The notes under the pieces are model-generated. The model was given only the letters and a program-made list of their open reading frames with translations. It ran no database searches and was not told the origin of the DNA. From Lethocerus indicus (lineage: Eukaryota; Arthropoda; Insecta; Hemiptera; Belostomatidae), in contig JACDQD010000004.1 in the NCBI GenBank assembly GCA_019843655.1, positions 1,302,001 to 1,366,000 of the forward strand: a DNA stretch of 64,000 nt, written 5' to 3'. Position 1 is the first letter of the stretch. Each line of letters starts with the position of its first letter. The translations under genes and the position numbers were made by a program. Positions 35,730 to 48,331 of the stretch are shown one piece after another.

Positions 35730-38700
35730 AATGTTACTTTTATTTTTAAAAACTCGTTTTTTATATACCATTAATATTATATCGACTATTGCAGTTCTTG
35801 TGAAGCCTAAGCCAGTATAAATTGAAGTGATTTAAAAGGAGTTACTGGCGGAATCCCCCGTGGACATATGTCGATTCCTCCTTGGATTTTTCTCGGACGT
35901 ACTTCCGTATTATTGTGGCTGAAATTTATGAATGCAGAGTGTTAAATCCTCGCCCCGACAATGGATATGAATACTAATTTCGGTCACTTTAATAAAGTCA
36001 ACTCTGCCCACGTTATATTATAAGCCTAATCCGCCTCTATTCACGCTAACAGAAACTGTAACCGGGTGGCGGCCTTTCATTATTATATTCGTGACGCTGA
36101 CGACTCATTTAAGCTCTTCTTTTCATTAATTTTGTAATTCATCCCACAAAATTATGGAAATGCAGCCATTCAACCCTAAGGAAATGGGTTACTCTCGTCA
36201 GAATAATCATTGTATAATGTAACATAATAGGTCGTTTTTTAATGTTAAATATCCACTGTGATTGTAATAAGCCATTGAATTGAGTAGAAAACGTTTCATA
36301 ATATTATTGTTTATCGATGATAATTATTCTATAGGATTTCAGAGAAGTAGGCTGATGGCAGAAAAAATTAATTAATGGAGAAAATTCAAAGTTTATAAAT
36401 TAAAAAATCGAAATAATTTATCTTGTATCATAGAATAGATAACATCAAAGAGATATTTTTTTTATATAAAAGGACGATCATTCCATACAAAATGAACATT
36501 TTTAAGAGCGCGTGCGACCTTTAATGTGTAAAATGAAAATCGGTGAAAAAAATATTAAAAGCAAAAAGAAATATGAGAAAAATCATCCCTAAGAATCAAA
36601 TATTACACATTATATTGTCGAATTATGTCTTTGAAGTTTAATTATAATAATAACAATATAAGATCAATAGCATTATCGTTTGCGCGCACGAGTAATAAAA
36701 TTAAATGAACAGTGATACGAATAATAGGTAGAGTAGAGAAATTAATTCAGATAGAGCCATCAGTACCTTTTTTCTGTATTTATTTTAAGATGGCTCCAAC
36801 CCGTTGTTCATTAATAATTTCCAACACAAATGGTTTAGTGGTTCTCTAAAGATTTAGTAGTTGAATTCGTTACAGAGGGAATTCAAATGGGAGGGACAAG
36901 AGCCCCAGTTTAAGGGGAGTAGTTTAACTGAGACATCGGAGCTACCCCTCTTCCGAGTACTTAAAAGTACGCCGTTTTAAGCGTACCGGAATCTGGCCAT
37001 TTGGCCCGACTTGAAATAATGATTTATGGCGCTGGACCGAACTCAGCCAGTAGATCTGTTCTACTGAACAGATGCCAATAATAACCCGTCTTCTTTTATC
37101 GACCCGGGCATCTATTTCCGGCACTAACTGCCCAACCACTAGACCACCGTACGTCAATTTCTTTTCCATACCGATATCGTAGAAGGATTCGAAATTGAAC
37201 CGTCTATCCATTTCAACTTTTTCGACTTCAGTCGAACAATCAATCGGTCGTTGAGGCGCCATTCAACCTCAGTTGGTACAATTTTACCGCCAGTAAAGAT
37301 ACCGGTCTAGAATTAAATGGAGCAGAAAGTGAAGCACAGTTCCGTGGATAACTTCCGACTGAAACGCGACTGACGACACATAATCGTATATTCCGTGAAT
37401 ATATTCATTACATTATGAACTGTCATTTATAGTCACCTTTCTGCAAAACTGTATGTACGGAATTTTTCCCTATCCAAAAAATTTAGAATCACCCACTAGA
37501 GAAACGATTTACTGCAATCGTATGTACATACACACGTATTTAGTCGAAACAATTATTTTATATCAATGACAGAGGTGCACATAATCGCTTAGTCAGAATA
37601 ATATAATTACACAGCACCAACAAAATAGTATAATCGTCGTGCATAAATTTTGTAATCGCTTTGAAAATTGAACGTTTTCAGCGTGGATAAATGTTTAGGG
37701 TCAAACATTCAATACTATGTTTAGATAATTAATGGGGCAGTTAATTAATTTTGGGCAGGATAATTGAAATGTACGGTATATAACAATTAATTTATTAATC
37801 GTCGAGATAGAAAAAACGAAAAAATCCTGCGAATAATAACGGTTATTTGCCAGAGGCTCGGGGTCCTGTCGTTCAGACACGAGTGAAGGACGCCGAAGAG
37901 GGAGGTCGTTGGGAGTTGTCCGGAAGCTGTTTCCGGATGTTTCCACGCTCCGAATTTATATTTTATATTTCACCGCGGATATTATATCAATGGAAACGCT
38001 GTCCACTATCCCTCTCGCCCACCTGGAACCAACTTCCAGTTGGGTACCTACGCGGCAGCGGATTATCGTCAGACGTAAACGAAATATTAACCGGTAACAA
38101 TCCCGGTGAATTTGTGCAATCGGTCTATACTGTTGGAACGGGGGCGTGAAATTGAAATTAGATTACCTAAGTGGATTTTGAACGGATAAATTATGATATT
38201 CCGAATCGGGCCTGTTAATGCTCCGAACTCGACTTCCATTAGGGAGGGATAAGAGAGGCTTATTTGTATGAATTTCCGACGGGGTTGGCGTGATTACAAA
38301 ATTCAGCCAGTAGTTCAACGTTAGTATGAATTTCGAAATGCTTATCTTGAGTAACAAATGTCCATATTTTATATATGTAATTAAACAATTTTCAATGAAT
38401 TCCCCCGTCTCTCGGGCATACCAATGCGGAATTGTCGGTGAAAATAATTCAACCGTCATAATTACATTATCCGGCTATATTTAATCAGTCCATTCAATTG
38501 GAATTCATTAATAGTTCCGTCCCAGTTCTGTACGCTGACGGCGAGAGGTTGTGATTAGTATGTCCCAGCTATATTATTCATTCGAATTCGGCTCCAATTT
38601 CCCGCCCAAATTCTCGGCCATTCCCGGTGTTGTTCACAATAATTCCATTAAAACTTATAACTGAAGCCGGCGTACACCGGCGGCGACTTATTTCTAACTC

Positions 38701-41700
38701 GGTTATCGAAGTTTAATTCCGTCCTTTTGTCACTCCTAGGTGGAATCCGCGAGCGATTCTTTCAGACCTTAACCGACTCCTTAATTGGGACCGTCCGCTA
38801 AAGTGCATTATTATTAGAGGCGAGAAAAAGCCGAAGGGAGGTGACAACAGTTGCAACTGAGAACTGAGAAAATTAAACAATTGTTCGCCCCTCGGAGAGT
38901 AGGATTTATTGAATGAGCAAATTTTTACTAGAGAGCCTTTGTTTTAGTGAATGGGTTCAGTTAGTACGAAGCGCGGCCGAACAATAAGAAATAATTAATA
39001 TTTTTTCTGTCTTATTTCTACAGCAATATCACTGACCTGAATCCGAACCAATAAAGCCACATCAGAGGAAATTCCGCCCCTAGTATATACAACACGGGCC
39101 ACGAATCCGAAGCTTAGGCTCGAGATACGGTGGATAGGAAATTCGTTCTAAAAATTTCATATTAAAATTCCTCCCAATATTATAACGCCGCCTTTTATTT
39201 CGGTACTTCGCCCTTCGGTCGGCGACCGGTAATATCGCCCCGGAAAACCTCAAGCCGTTCACCGTGATATTATATTTCGTAACGAAAATTAAAAAGCTCA
39301 ATCTCAATCTCTTTTCTAACGCCCTATTCGAGCCGTCCTTACAAGCGGCGCTTTTATAAATTCAATTCATTGTGAGAAAATGTTTATTTTTGTTTAGTAG
39401 CGACTTGATTCGCACTTGATTAAGTTGGGAAGTGAGGGACGCTCCGACGTCATAAATATTATTGAGAAATATTTGCGTTCAGATTACGCCAGTAATATTG
39501 AGCAAGATAATTAATTCATCGAATCCTGGCCCTGGTCTGCTAGGGCAACTATTTCTCTCAGTTTCCTCAAATATATAGAGAATATTTTTTGCACAAAATA
39601 GCTCTTTAATGGCAGGTCACTTGAGAACACTGAATTGAAACGAACTGGAAGCAATTGGCTCCAAAGTCTTATTCTTTACGAGTGACTTTGATCTGCATTG
39701 TTAAAGGAAAGTATTATAGAACTGAAATGTAAATTAACTCAAATTTACAATTATTATATGTATTCTTTGATGGGAGGGAAGTAGGGGATGATGGAGCTGT
39801 AGTAGACAGTTTGAGGCCGGTGCCTGGCTAATGCCTGCTCGCCTCTGTCCACTAGCAAAGTGCTGGCTGGTGGCCCTTAGAAGGGCCACCGATCGGACGC
39901 CCCCGCCCCGCAGGCTCAATTTCATTATACGTTTATTAAGGTCAAAAGCGAGCCCGGCCCTACAGTTCCGCCGCCCAACGACGTTAACGCCGGGACAAAG
40001 AGTAAAGGGCCAAACGGGCCCTTCAACGTGGGAGGCGGCCGTCACCGACAGTGCCGGAGTATGCAAATAAAAAACCCCGTCTCTCGTACCCAAATTTCGC
40101 CACATTCATCCAACTTATCAATATGACAATTTTTATGCTATTTTTTCGTATCTCTGTCGATAGTATATATAATAAAAGGAAATGAAGACAATTTCTGCGA
40201 TAATATAATCGCAGGTAGAACAATAGGACGGGAAGGAGATATCGGTCCTAAAATGCGACACTGGGCCGTTAGGTCTCCGGTCGGGTCGGATTGGCCCTAT
40301 TGTTTACCGATCAATTCCCGGTTGGTGGGGCCCATTGTCCCATTCAATCCTTCGTTAATTAACGCTTAAATTGTCCACAGTCCGACGACGTTTTATTACT
40401 TCAGCGCCCGGTCGATATTTAAACGGCTACTGTGCTGCGCAGCGCCCCTTTTAACTCAATGGCAAATAACGGGTGATTATTGATAAGGTGGTCCTCTCAC
40501 CTCCGCCTCTCGATTATTTACAGTTTATAAAGAGAAATATATTCGCGTGTCTGGGACCTATAAAGCATACTGTCAGCACTATCGCCAACATTGGCGATGG
40601 ACTTGTTAAAGTTCGCGGTACAATATTTCAATGTTTAATTCTGCGAAACTGAAAGAACATACATTTGAAGAGCTGTCAAGAACAATACGCTAAGATAAAT
40701 TACTAAATGTTACACAAATGGATTGTCCATCGTCACATCAGATGACTATACCGTTGATATCCATTTCGAGTAGGTGGAAAATACGCTTTTCGAGACGCTA
40801 AAAATTCACCCTCCAAATTCTGAACCCTGCGACGCAATTATTAATAGCGGATGGACGGGAGTTGTCCTCAATTTATCAATGCTACAGACGGAAGCTTTTC
40901 AGCATCCGGTGGAAAATTATTTCACCGACTGGAAATAAAATATTTCAATTTCAGAGGAAAATTACTCACTCGTCGTGAGGTCAGACCGACGACGATCGTT
41001 CATTTTTCTATTTTTTTATTTACTGACGTCCGAAATGTATCCTTCGCGCGAATTCCGAATAATTTACTAAGAATACTGGGAGACATTTTATTTGTTCATT
41101 TTAAATTTTACTGGAAATAACACTTTGCGGATATCGATAATTCAATAGTTGTAAACCGCCCGGTTGGACTGTAATAGCTTGGAACTGTAATAGCGGCTGT
41201 ACCGGGGAGTTTCTTTATAATTAAGTGAAAATATTCATACGCTAAAGTAATTAAAGGAGATCTAATGGAATATATTTCTTATTGATATCTACCAAAATGA
41301 ACTATATAAAGTATAAAAAAATGGTGTGGTGTCAATAAAGATACAATTGTACAACATTGTGATTTAAAGTTCACCTCGTCCAGCGACCGCGACACTTTCG
41401 GAAATTTAGGATTGGCCAAAAGTGGCGCCGGTTATATCGGCCATAGTTTTAAACCGCGCCCTAAATAGATAATGCAATTTGGAGCCGGATTGAGGATTAG
41501 GTCGAAACTGGTGGGGGGGGCATCGATGTGAAGCCCATTAGTTGGGGGCGTATGTGGATGAGGCCGTGACCGCAATCGAAATGCTCCCATTATCGCGCTC
41601 TGCCCACTAAACCCATTTCTGGCGGCGAACTTTTCAGCCGCCAACAATGGGGGGAACGGAAACCGGCATTAGAGGAACAAAATAAAATAAAAAAATGTGT

Positions 41701-44459
41701 AACATAACTCGACGGTACGAATCGTGCGGTGCCGCAGCGAACCGGTGAAATTTTACGACTCGGTTTTTATTACACCGGTAAACTCGCCGCCATTTACGGT
41801 ACGGACTTTCGAAGAGGGGCATATTTAAAGCTGTTGAAATATTTCCGGAGGATTTCAAAGACCGCACCGGTGCGGGACGAGTTAACGCGTAATAATATAT
41901 CGCCGGGAAACTTGTGCGGCCGGTTAAGGTCACTACCATAAAAAGACGGCGGAAAAGTATCGCGACGTTCGTTTCAAAGTTAGTCAAAACTTCGAAAAAT
42001 TACTGCACAAGTCGTTACTGTCTTTTACGCCGCGTTTTTAAACCTGCCCGTATTACGGCTCATCCGTCGGCCCACGAATATATTCCAGAAATAGAATACG
42101 TGTCCACTTTACTGGAGGAATGATGTCGAGAAGCCAATATATATCTAGCAGTGAAATAAGTTTTGTGTAAAGATTTTGATCAAACTTTTGGTTCGATTTT
42201 GGTTTTTTAAATAATTGCCAACCGAGATGTTTAACATATTTCGTAATTTCGTTTTTCATAACTCCGGTCAGGGGCCGAGCTTTGTACAGGGTTCGATTCG
42301 GGGATTTTCAAAGAGAGTGGCTCAATTTCAGGGCGGGAATCGAAGGAAAGCCGTTTGGGAAAAGCCGCGGAGAGTCCCGGGTAAGTCCCGGATTAAATCT
42401 GCAATATCGGATTTGCGCCCGATAGATTCCTGGGAGAAGATAAGGAGGAAGGAGAGAGAGAGAGGTGAGGGGGTGGAATAATTGTAGGAAAGTAACCCCT
42501 CTCTAAAGTGCTACGGGTTTAGCTTTATGCGGGGGGAAACGATCCCCCGTTTTGAATCCACTCTATGCGGCTCTCTTCCCGGCTGGACATTCCGACGGCA
42601 AATTTCAATTTGAGCCCAACATAATAATTTTAAATTTTAGAATCCTTTCCGACAACGCAATTTCTCACTTATCCGAATGCTTTCACGAGAGCAGTACATT
42701 GAAATTTGTGTGCGTCTAAATGAAACGTGCAATGTCACATTGTTTCCTTTGAAATTAATGAATACCATAGGGCATTTGTGCGAATTTTAAGCATTTAATA
42801 ACATTCCTAAGAATGTCAGTTACCGAAGTTTCTGGCTGGTCAACAATTTACTGACTATTTACGTCTATTTAATAACGATGGCGAGAAGCCGAAAGGGTTC
42901 TAGAACCTGAGCGGAGACAGATTATCGAGAGTTATGGATTTTATTCTACACCTTCTATAATAACCCCGCGTTATAAAAATATCGCAAATTAATTTTACGA
43001 ACTTATTATATTATTTCAACCCCTTCTTCGCTATTGTACGCTTTAATGTACGCGCCGCCTACGTGCATTCCCCGGTTCAATTCTTCTTGAGGCCCGGAGG
43101 AGGAACTCGCCGTGCAGAACAAACTGGAAGTTGCCGGACGACTGTCGTAGGCGAAACTGGGTACCCCTGGGTTGGGGTTGGGGGGGTTGAGAAGCTCCGG
43201 AAACTATTCCAATTTCGTGAAATGGAAATTTCAAAACTGTTGGGGCTAGTTGGTGGTGGGTCGAGTTCGGTTTTAATGCGGCTGGCGACCGGGCAAATAA
43301 AGAATGTGTTTACCCTCTCACCGCCGATATTACCCACCCCCCCACCCGGAGTCCCGTGCCCTCTCTCATATGAGACTGAGCTTTGAAAACGATCGCCCCC
43401 CACCCACGAGGGTAGAACTCCCGAAGCGAAACCCGAGCAATTTGTGTTAATATTGGTCATAATTCAAATTTACACGGACGACAGACCGCTGAAATTCCTT
43501 AAAACACTTCGACTGTATCGAATCTGGTTTATTTCAAACAGAAATTGTTTCAGAAACGGTCTTCACAAATATACCGTATAATATTTCACGGAATAAAACG
43601 GTTTCTGTTATCCTACACTAACCATAACATTCACCCTATACGATAATAAGGAAATTCCTGAAATTTCCCGAATAATAAGGAAAATTGTTACAACCTGTTG
43701 AGCAATAAATTGTTATCTAAAAATACTGAATCATTAAACTCGAAAATTAAGATATTACTGCAATATTCCTGTTTTCGCTCCCGTTGAACAAAAAGCGATA
43801 ACTTCTAGGACTTTATACCATGAGAAACTTTGACTGAAATCATACAGTGTTAATTGGTATATCGAGAATACAATTTGGTCCGCTCGACGTGCTGTTTTTT
43901 TTTTCTATTTTATGACAGATTGAAAAAAAAAACGGTAAGAACTGGTTTTCCTTTTAACCGGGTTCTGAGGCAGTGGAGGATTTGTGCATTGGGTTTGTGG
44001 CGATTCGGGGGCCGACGGTGGGGGGCTCGTTAGAGGCCGTGAGTTTTTGGGGGACCGATTCCTTTTGACGGCGCCGCCCCGCCCCCCCCCACAGCCCGAC
44101 AAATGGCCGGCCCATTGTTTCGACACGTAACGGGGCGAAAAATCGTTCCTAGCAATCCGCCCGGAAAGGAGTGCTCACTTAGGCTTTGTTCACTCCGATG
44201 AATCTGTAGACCCCAATGAACAATTCACTCAATTATCGCCCAAACGATACCGTCCCCGGGACGTACGGAGGGGGCGCTCGAAGATATATAACTTATTATT
44301 AAAAGAAACTATTACTCCATTAGCCAGTAACCAATAACCAGAAAAATGTGGTGACGAGGATCAAGTAAAATATATGGTCGACTGACCGCGACGGTTTGGG
44401 AATATATCATCACTTTTGCTAAAGTTGAGACCACTTTTGAAAAGGATATCAAAACTTAC
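35730..44459. other. intergenic, no gene seen
   Basis: The longest featureless stretch. It includes AT-rich sequence at 36100-36850, a perfect hairpin ATCGCCAA/TTGGCGAT at 40581-40598, eight G at 41513-41520 and nine C at 44082-44090. GC-rich blocks at 42200-42480 and 43040-43460 have frames open on both strands. The frames of 100-127 codons (37847, 39734, 41634, 43077) show no recognisable protein family. Confidence 0.45.
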
Positions 44460-44930
44460 AATAGACAACAAACTGACAATAGACAAATCCGATATTAAAA
44501 CCGATATGGACTTACGGAATAGAGCTATGTGGTTCCGCTAAGAAATCCAACATCGCCAGGATCCAGAGATTCCAGTCAAAAGTCCTTCGTACCATCCTTA
44601 ATGTTCCCCCCGGTATGTTTCTAACCAGACAATCCACGATGACCTCAACATACCGACAGTCGACGAAGTCGCATAATCCCGGTTCCTGAATTTCCACTCC
44701 CGCCTTTCTCCTCATCCTAATCCACTCCTCCAGTCCCTTTCCTCTCTTACGTCGGCTTAAACGCCGCTGGCCTAGAGATCTTCTTAGCCCGTAGAATTGC
44801 TCTACGTAGCCCTTCAACTATTTCATGCATTGTTTTCTTCTATCAAGTCATTCGAGCGAGAAACATACACTCAACACTTGTACGCATAATTATGCTATAA
44901 TTGATTGTACAAATAAAAATAAAAGGTGAA
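44460..44930 (+). mobile_element. Jockey-like LINE, 5'-truncated 3' end (copy 2)
   Basis: Plus-strand fragment running from the ACAAACTGACAAT word (reverse transcriptase C-terminal region) through a 3' UTR with CTTCTTAGCCCGTAGAATTG to an A-rich tail near 44913-44930. It shares the AGAGATCTTCTTAGCCC UTR word with copy 1 and the GTCCTTCGTACCATCC coding word with copies 1 and 3. A target-site duplication was not identified. Confidence 0.85.
44467..44715 (+). pseudogene. Jockey-like reverse transcriptase, C-terminal remnant
   Basis: In the frame with the best match, the fragment reads ILKPIWTYGIELCGSAKKS, then RIQRFQSKVLRTILNVPP. This is the classic signature downstream of the polymerase palm in Jockey-clade LINEs, in the same order as copy 1 but here in one uninterrupted frame. 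Upstream of ILKP a stop codon breaks the frame, and downstream the frame slips after NVPPGMFLTRQSTM. The catalytic core and endonuclease are absent. It is a dead fragment, useful mainly as the best-preserved version of this motif in the window. Confidence 0.82.
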
Positions 44931-46612
44931 GAAAAACTTTTGCTATGTACGGCCTCTTGGCCGTAAAATGCAAATTGTAATGTTGCCAATTACAAATTTT
45001 CGATCCAAAAAAAAAAATGAAGGAAAAATTAGATGGCGGTAGATAGAGGTAATTAAAATTTGTCAATCGATCCGCCACATGAAAGCTACACCGAACCGTG
45101 GGGTTCCCAACGAACCCGAGGAATCCCGTTCTCGGGGCAATTGAGCGCCGGCACTAGTGTGGAATCAACAGCGGTATTATTCGGTACGACTTCAATCGAT
45201 GCAAACGGAATGGCGAAGGGGCATTTGCGGCCACGTCGGCCTGAATAATTCAATGGGACATTATTAGCCGGCCCCCGTTCATAATTATACCGCCCGTTCG
45301 GCATTCGGCCCCCATTCAATAATAACCTAAATTGTGAGTTAATTTCATACTTGATATTGTTTGTGGGAAAATTCACCGCTCGAGGACCGATCATCACTAT
45401 GTTTGATGCCCGGTGAAATTGCCGTTCGCATACAATATTCGGGCGAAATTTCAATTTTTGAATGAATGGGGTAGAAAATTGGTCCTCTATTTATTGGAGG
45501 ATCATGATATATCCGGACGTCGTATCAGAGATCGCGGTCGCAATTATAGCCTCAATTTAGTTTCTATAGATTGTATCCCGCAATAGATATATCGATTTTT
45601 CAAAAACAATAATACACGAATTACCAGTTATTTAAGGATTTTTTTCCAAACGGGATATCTGGCCAATAGAACTGGAATGAAATTTATGCAGGATACAAGA
45701 CTAATAGAAATGATTTTGGTACGAAATGGGAAAAACATGCGATTACTCTTTAGGAATACAAGTAGGAGAGTATTCATTTTCTGTATTTATATTCTGAACT
45801 ACATGTTTGCTTTCGATTGGGTTATCGTTTCCGAAGGATATGTTTGGCGAAGAAGCGGCTCACCGGAATCCCGTCTGAAACCGGGAATAAAATAAGTTAA
45901 TGTGACTGACAGTTAATTTCAATGCAGAGGACGACCTTCTCTCCCTTATTTGTTTTTTTTTTATTTGTATTTCCGTCCGCCTTCCATCAGAAAGGGAAAT
46001 AAATCCAGTGGGTCACGGCCGTATCGCCAACGGGAAATAGAATTGATATTCTACATTTTATTATAACTACAATTTTATCGTTTGTCAAACTTTTATACAG
46101 TAACGAATAACTTGCTATTTCACATTTACGATATTTTCAGGAGTATCCAAGAGGAGTTGTCGAGACTTTTGTCTCCATTCTGGGTCCCGAAGTTAAAAGC
46201 AATTTCGTCTCGCAGCAACGAAATGCAGTGAAGTACATTCTTCTTTCTGGTAATACAAATACTTTATTTCCCTTCCAATATACGTAGTGATACACAAGAT
46301 GCACAAATTTTGTTTTATACATGAAAATATACTTGCGTCACATAATTGGGACATAAATTTTCTTTCTACTAATGCAGCGAACTGCATTAATTTCAAGTGC
46401 TTTCATATACTGGCGAGAATTGCACGCACTACTAAAACAAAATTGATCTGGCATTTTAAGATCATCACTAATGTTGAGATGTATGCTTCTTGAAAATTTG
46501 TATCGCATGTTTCGTTAGTTGATTATCGGACCAGGAAAATTATTATTTATCACCGATTAGAATTATAACCTTATTTCAGCATATTGAGGAAGGATGACAG
46601 TGTTATTGTCGC
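44931..46612. other. intergenic, no gene seen
   Basis: AT-rich with GC-rich patches at 45080-45240 and short frames only. Nothing recognised. Confidence 0.45.
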
Positions 46613-46756
46613 TGCTGATTTCGTGTTATTCTGTCTCCTCTCACTGGTTTGGTCTTTTGCTAGACCGGTTTCGGTTGTTCGACATCTTCAGTAGAAGAGA
46701 CAGATAAACACGATATCTACTGTAGTCCAACCCATCGCAGACTACGTAACAGGTAT
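46613..46756 (-). mobile_element. hammerhead-family element, hairpin copy (copy E)
   Basis: The left arm holds GATTTCGTGTTATTCTGTC, CTCTCACTGG, then GGTCTTTTGCTAGACCGG. The right arm returns inverted: GAAGAGACAGATAAACACGA, TATCTACTGTAGTCCAACCC, then the family terminus CGCAGACTACGTAACAGGT. A minus-strand hammerhead core lies at 46659-46694 with CTGAAGA, GAAA, CCGG, TC and TAGC all kept. Stem II has changed to GTC/ACC and can no longer pair well. No clean target-site duplication was found. Confidence 0.78.
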
Positions 46757-47914
46757 TCCAAAACGTACTAAATACCGTCGCTTCCATACGGAAATCGAAA
46801 CTGTTCTGAAAGGGGTGGCTGGATCGATTTTTGAACTAGGCGAAATGAACGGGGCTTTTTCTCCAGGCGGTTGGTTTAGTTACGACCCCGCGGTCCACCC
46901 CCCCGACTCTTTGCAATATCCCGAAGATCTCGAACAGGTGCTCCGCCCATTCATAAACAGCCCTCTGTATCTGAATGCCCGTCTTCACCCCGCCAACCCT
47001 CATCTCCCCCACGGGACCCTCGAGGGAGGCCTGATTTGAACCGCCCCCACCGGGCCCCAAACCCTGCCTTAATTAAAACGCCAACTTGCATTATGACCCG
47101 CCCGAGTATACAAACGGAGAAACTTTCAAATTATTGCTGGAACTGTTTCTGTATATTTCTTTTAAGATTTTATATCATTCCGCTTTATCGATAAACAAAT
47201 ATTCGGCATGTAATTTTTTATACGACCATTGCTAGTTTCTGTGTTTTTCAGGCAAACTTTTCGTACGCATTTTTTTTGTTTAATTTATTAAAATACGTTT
47301 CACCAATCGTTCGCGTACAGGTAAGGTGTGTAAAGGAGTTGTAACTATAATTTCAGTACATACCCTTGCCTCGATTCGGTATGGAATCGTCTATATCTAC
47401 TACGTAGTCTAGACATATATTTTAACGGTATTAATATATTTACGTTAAATTCCTACAATAATGACGAGAGCGTATTTAAATCGATACGCCCATCGGACTG
47501 CCCACCGCCTAAATATAGGGCAGGAGGAGACCACTTCGGGTCGGATATGGCGGGAATGCGAAGAGAAAATCCGGTAGAGGGTTGAGGGCAGAGGGAAGAT
47601 TGTAGAGAGGGTGGAGTGGGCCCGTCGAGCTCCGGCTCATTAGGGGTTGCACATCTCTCTCATTAACCGGGACCCCTCCCACACACCCCCTCGTTATACA
47701 TGCCCCACCCTACAATCAATTAGCCCAGTCGACTGCTACGTATACATTATTGAAATATGATTGACGTAAGTGTTGTAAAATAGTCTGGTAAAAGATACGC
47801 CTGCGAAGGTTCCAGGCAAATATTTCGACAATACGACATATATTCCTCTCAACTTCCAATAAATATTTCAGCCGCAAGAGACAAAATAAACTTTTTTTAT
47901 TACAAATTGATGTT
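46757..47914. other. intergenic, no gene seen
   Basis: GC-rich at 46810-47090 and 47500-47720, AT-rich between. The 74-codon frames on opposite strands at 46815-47060 overlap each other and carry no domain. Confidence 0.45.
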
Positions 47915-48331
47915 CACGTGGAATCCCCATACCCGACTCAAAAGTATCACGGACATACGGTATAGAACTATGGGGTTCCACCGAGACATCCAACATCCAG
48001 AGAATCCAGTCAAAAGTCCTTCTTACCATCCTTTATTCTCCCCGGTATGTTTCTAATCACACAATCCACCACGACCTCGACATACCGACAGTCGAAGAAG
48101 TCACAAAAATCCCGGTTCCTGAAGTTCCTTTATCCTCGTCCTAATCCACTCGTTCAGTCCCTTTCCTCTCTTACCCATCCATTAAACGCCCCCGGCCCAG
48201 AGATCACCTCGGACAGTAGTTAAATCGTGCCAAAAAGCGCCATCATCGGGTGGTAGAGACAAACACGTGAAAAATATACATGTATCAATTGTAAAGTTGA
48301 TTGTGCAAAATAAAAAAGTTTAAAAAAAAAA
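47915..48331 (+). mobile_element. Jockey-like LINE, 5'-truncated 3' end (copy 3)
   Basis: Starts at the same GGAATCCCCATACCCGACTC word where copy 1 begins. It lacks roughly 130 bp present in copy 1 between CTCAAAAG and CGGACATACG, then continues through TAGAACTATGGGGTTCC, CAGTCAAAAGTCCTTC and the 3' UTR. It ends in A-rich sequence at 48307-48331. The remaining reverse transcriptase coding part (47915-48140) is too short and too interrupted to work. Its UTR matches the fragment at 32526-32787. Confidence 0.83.
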
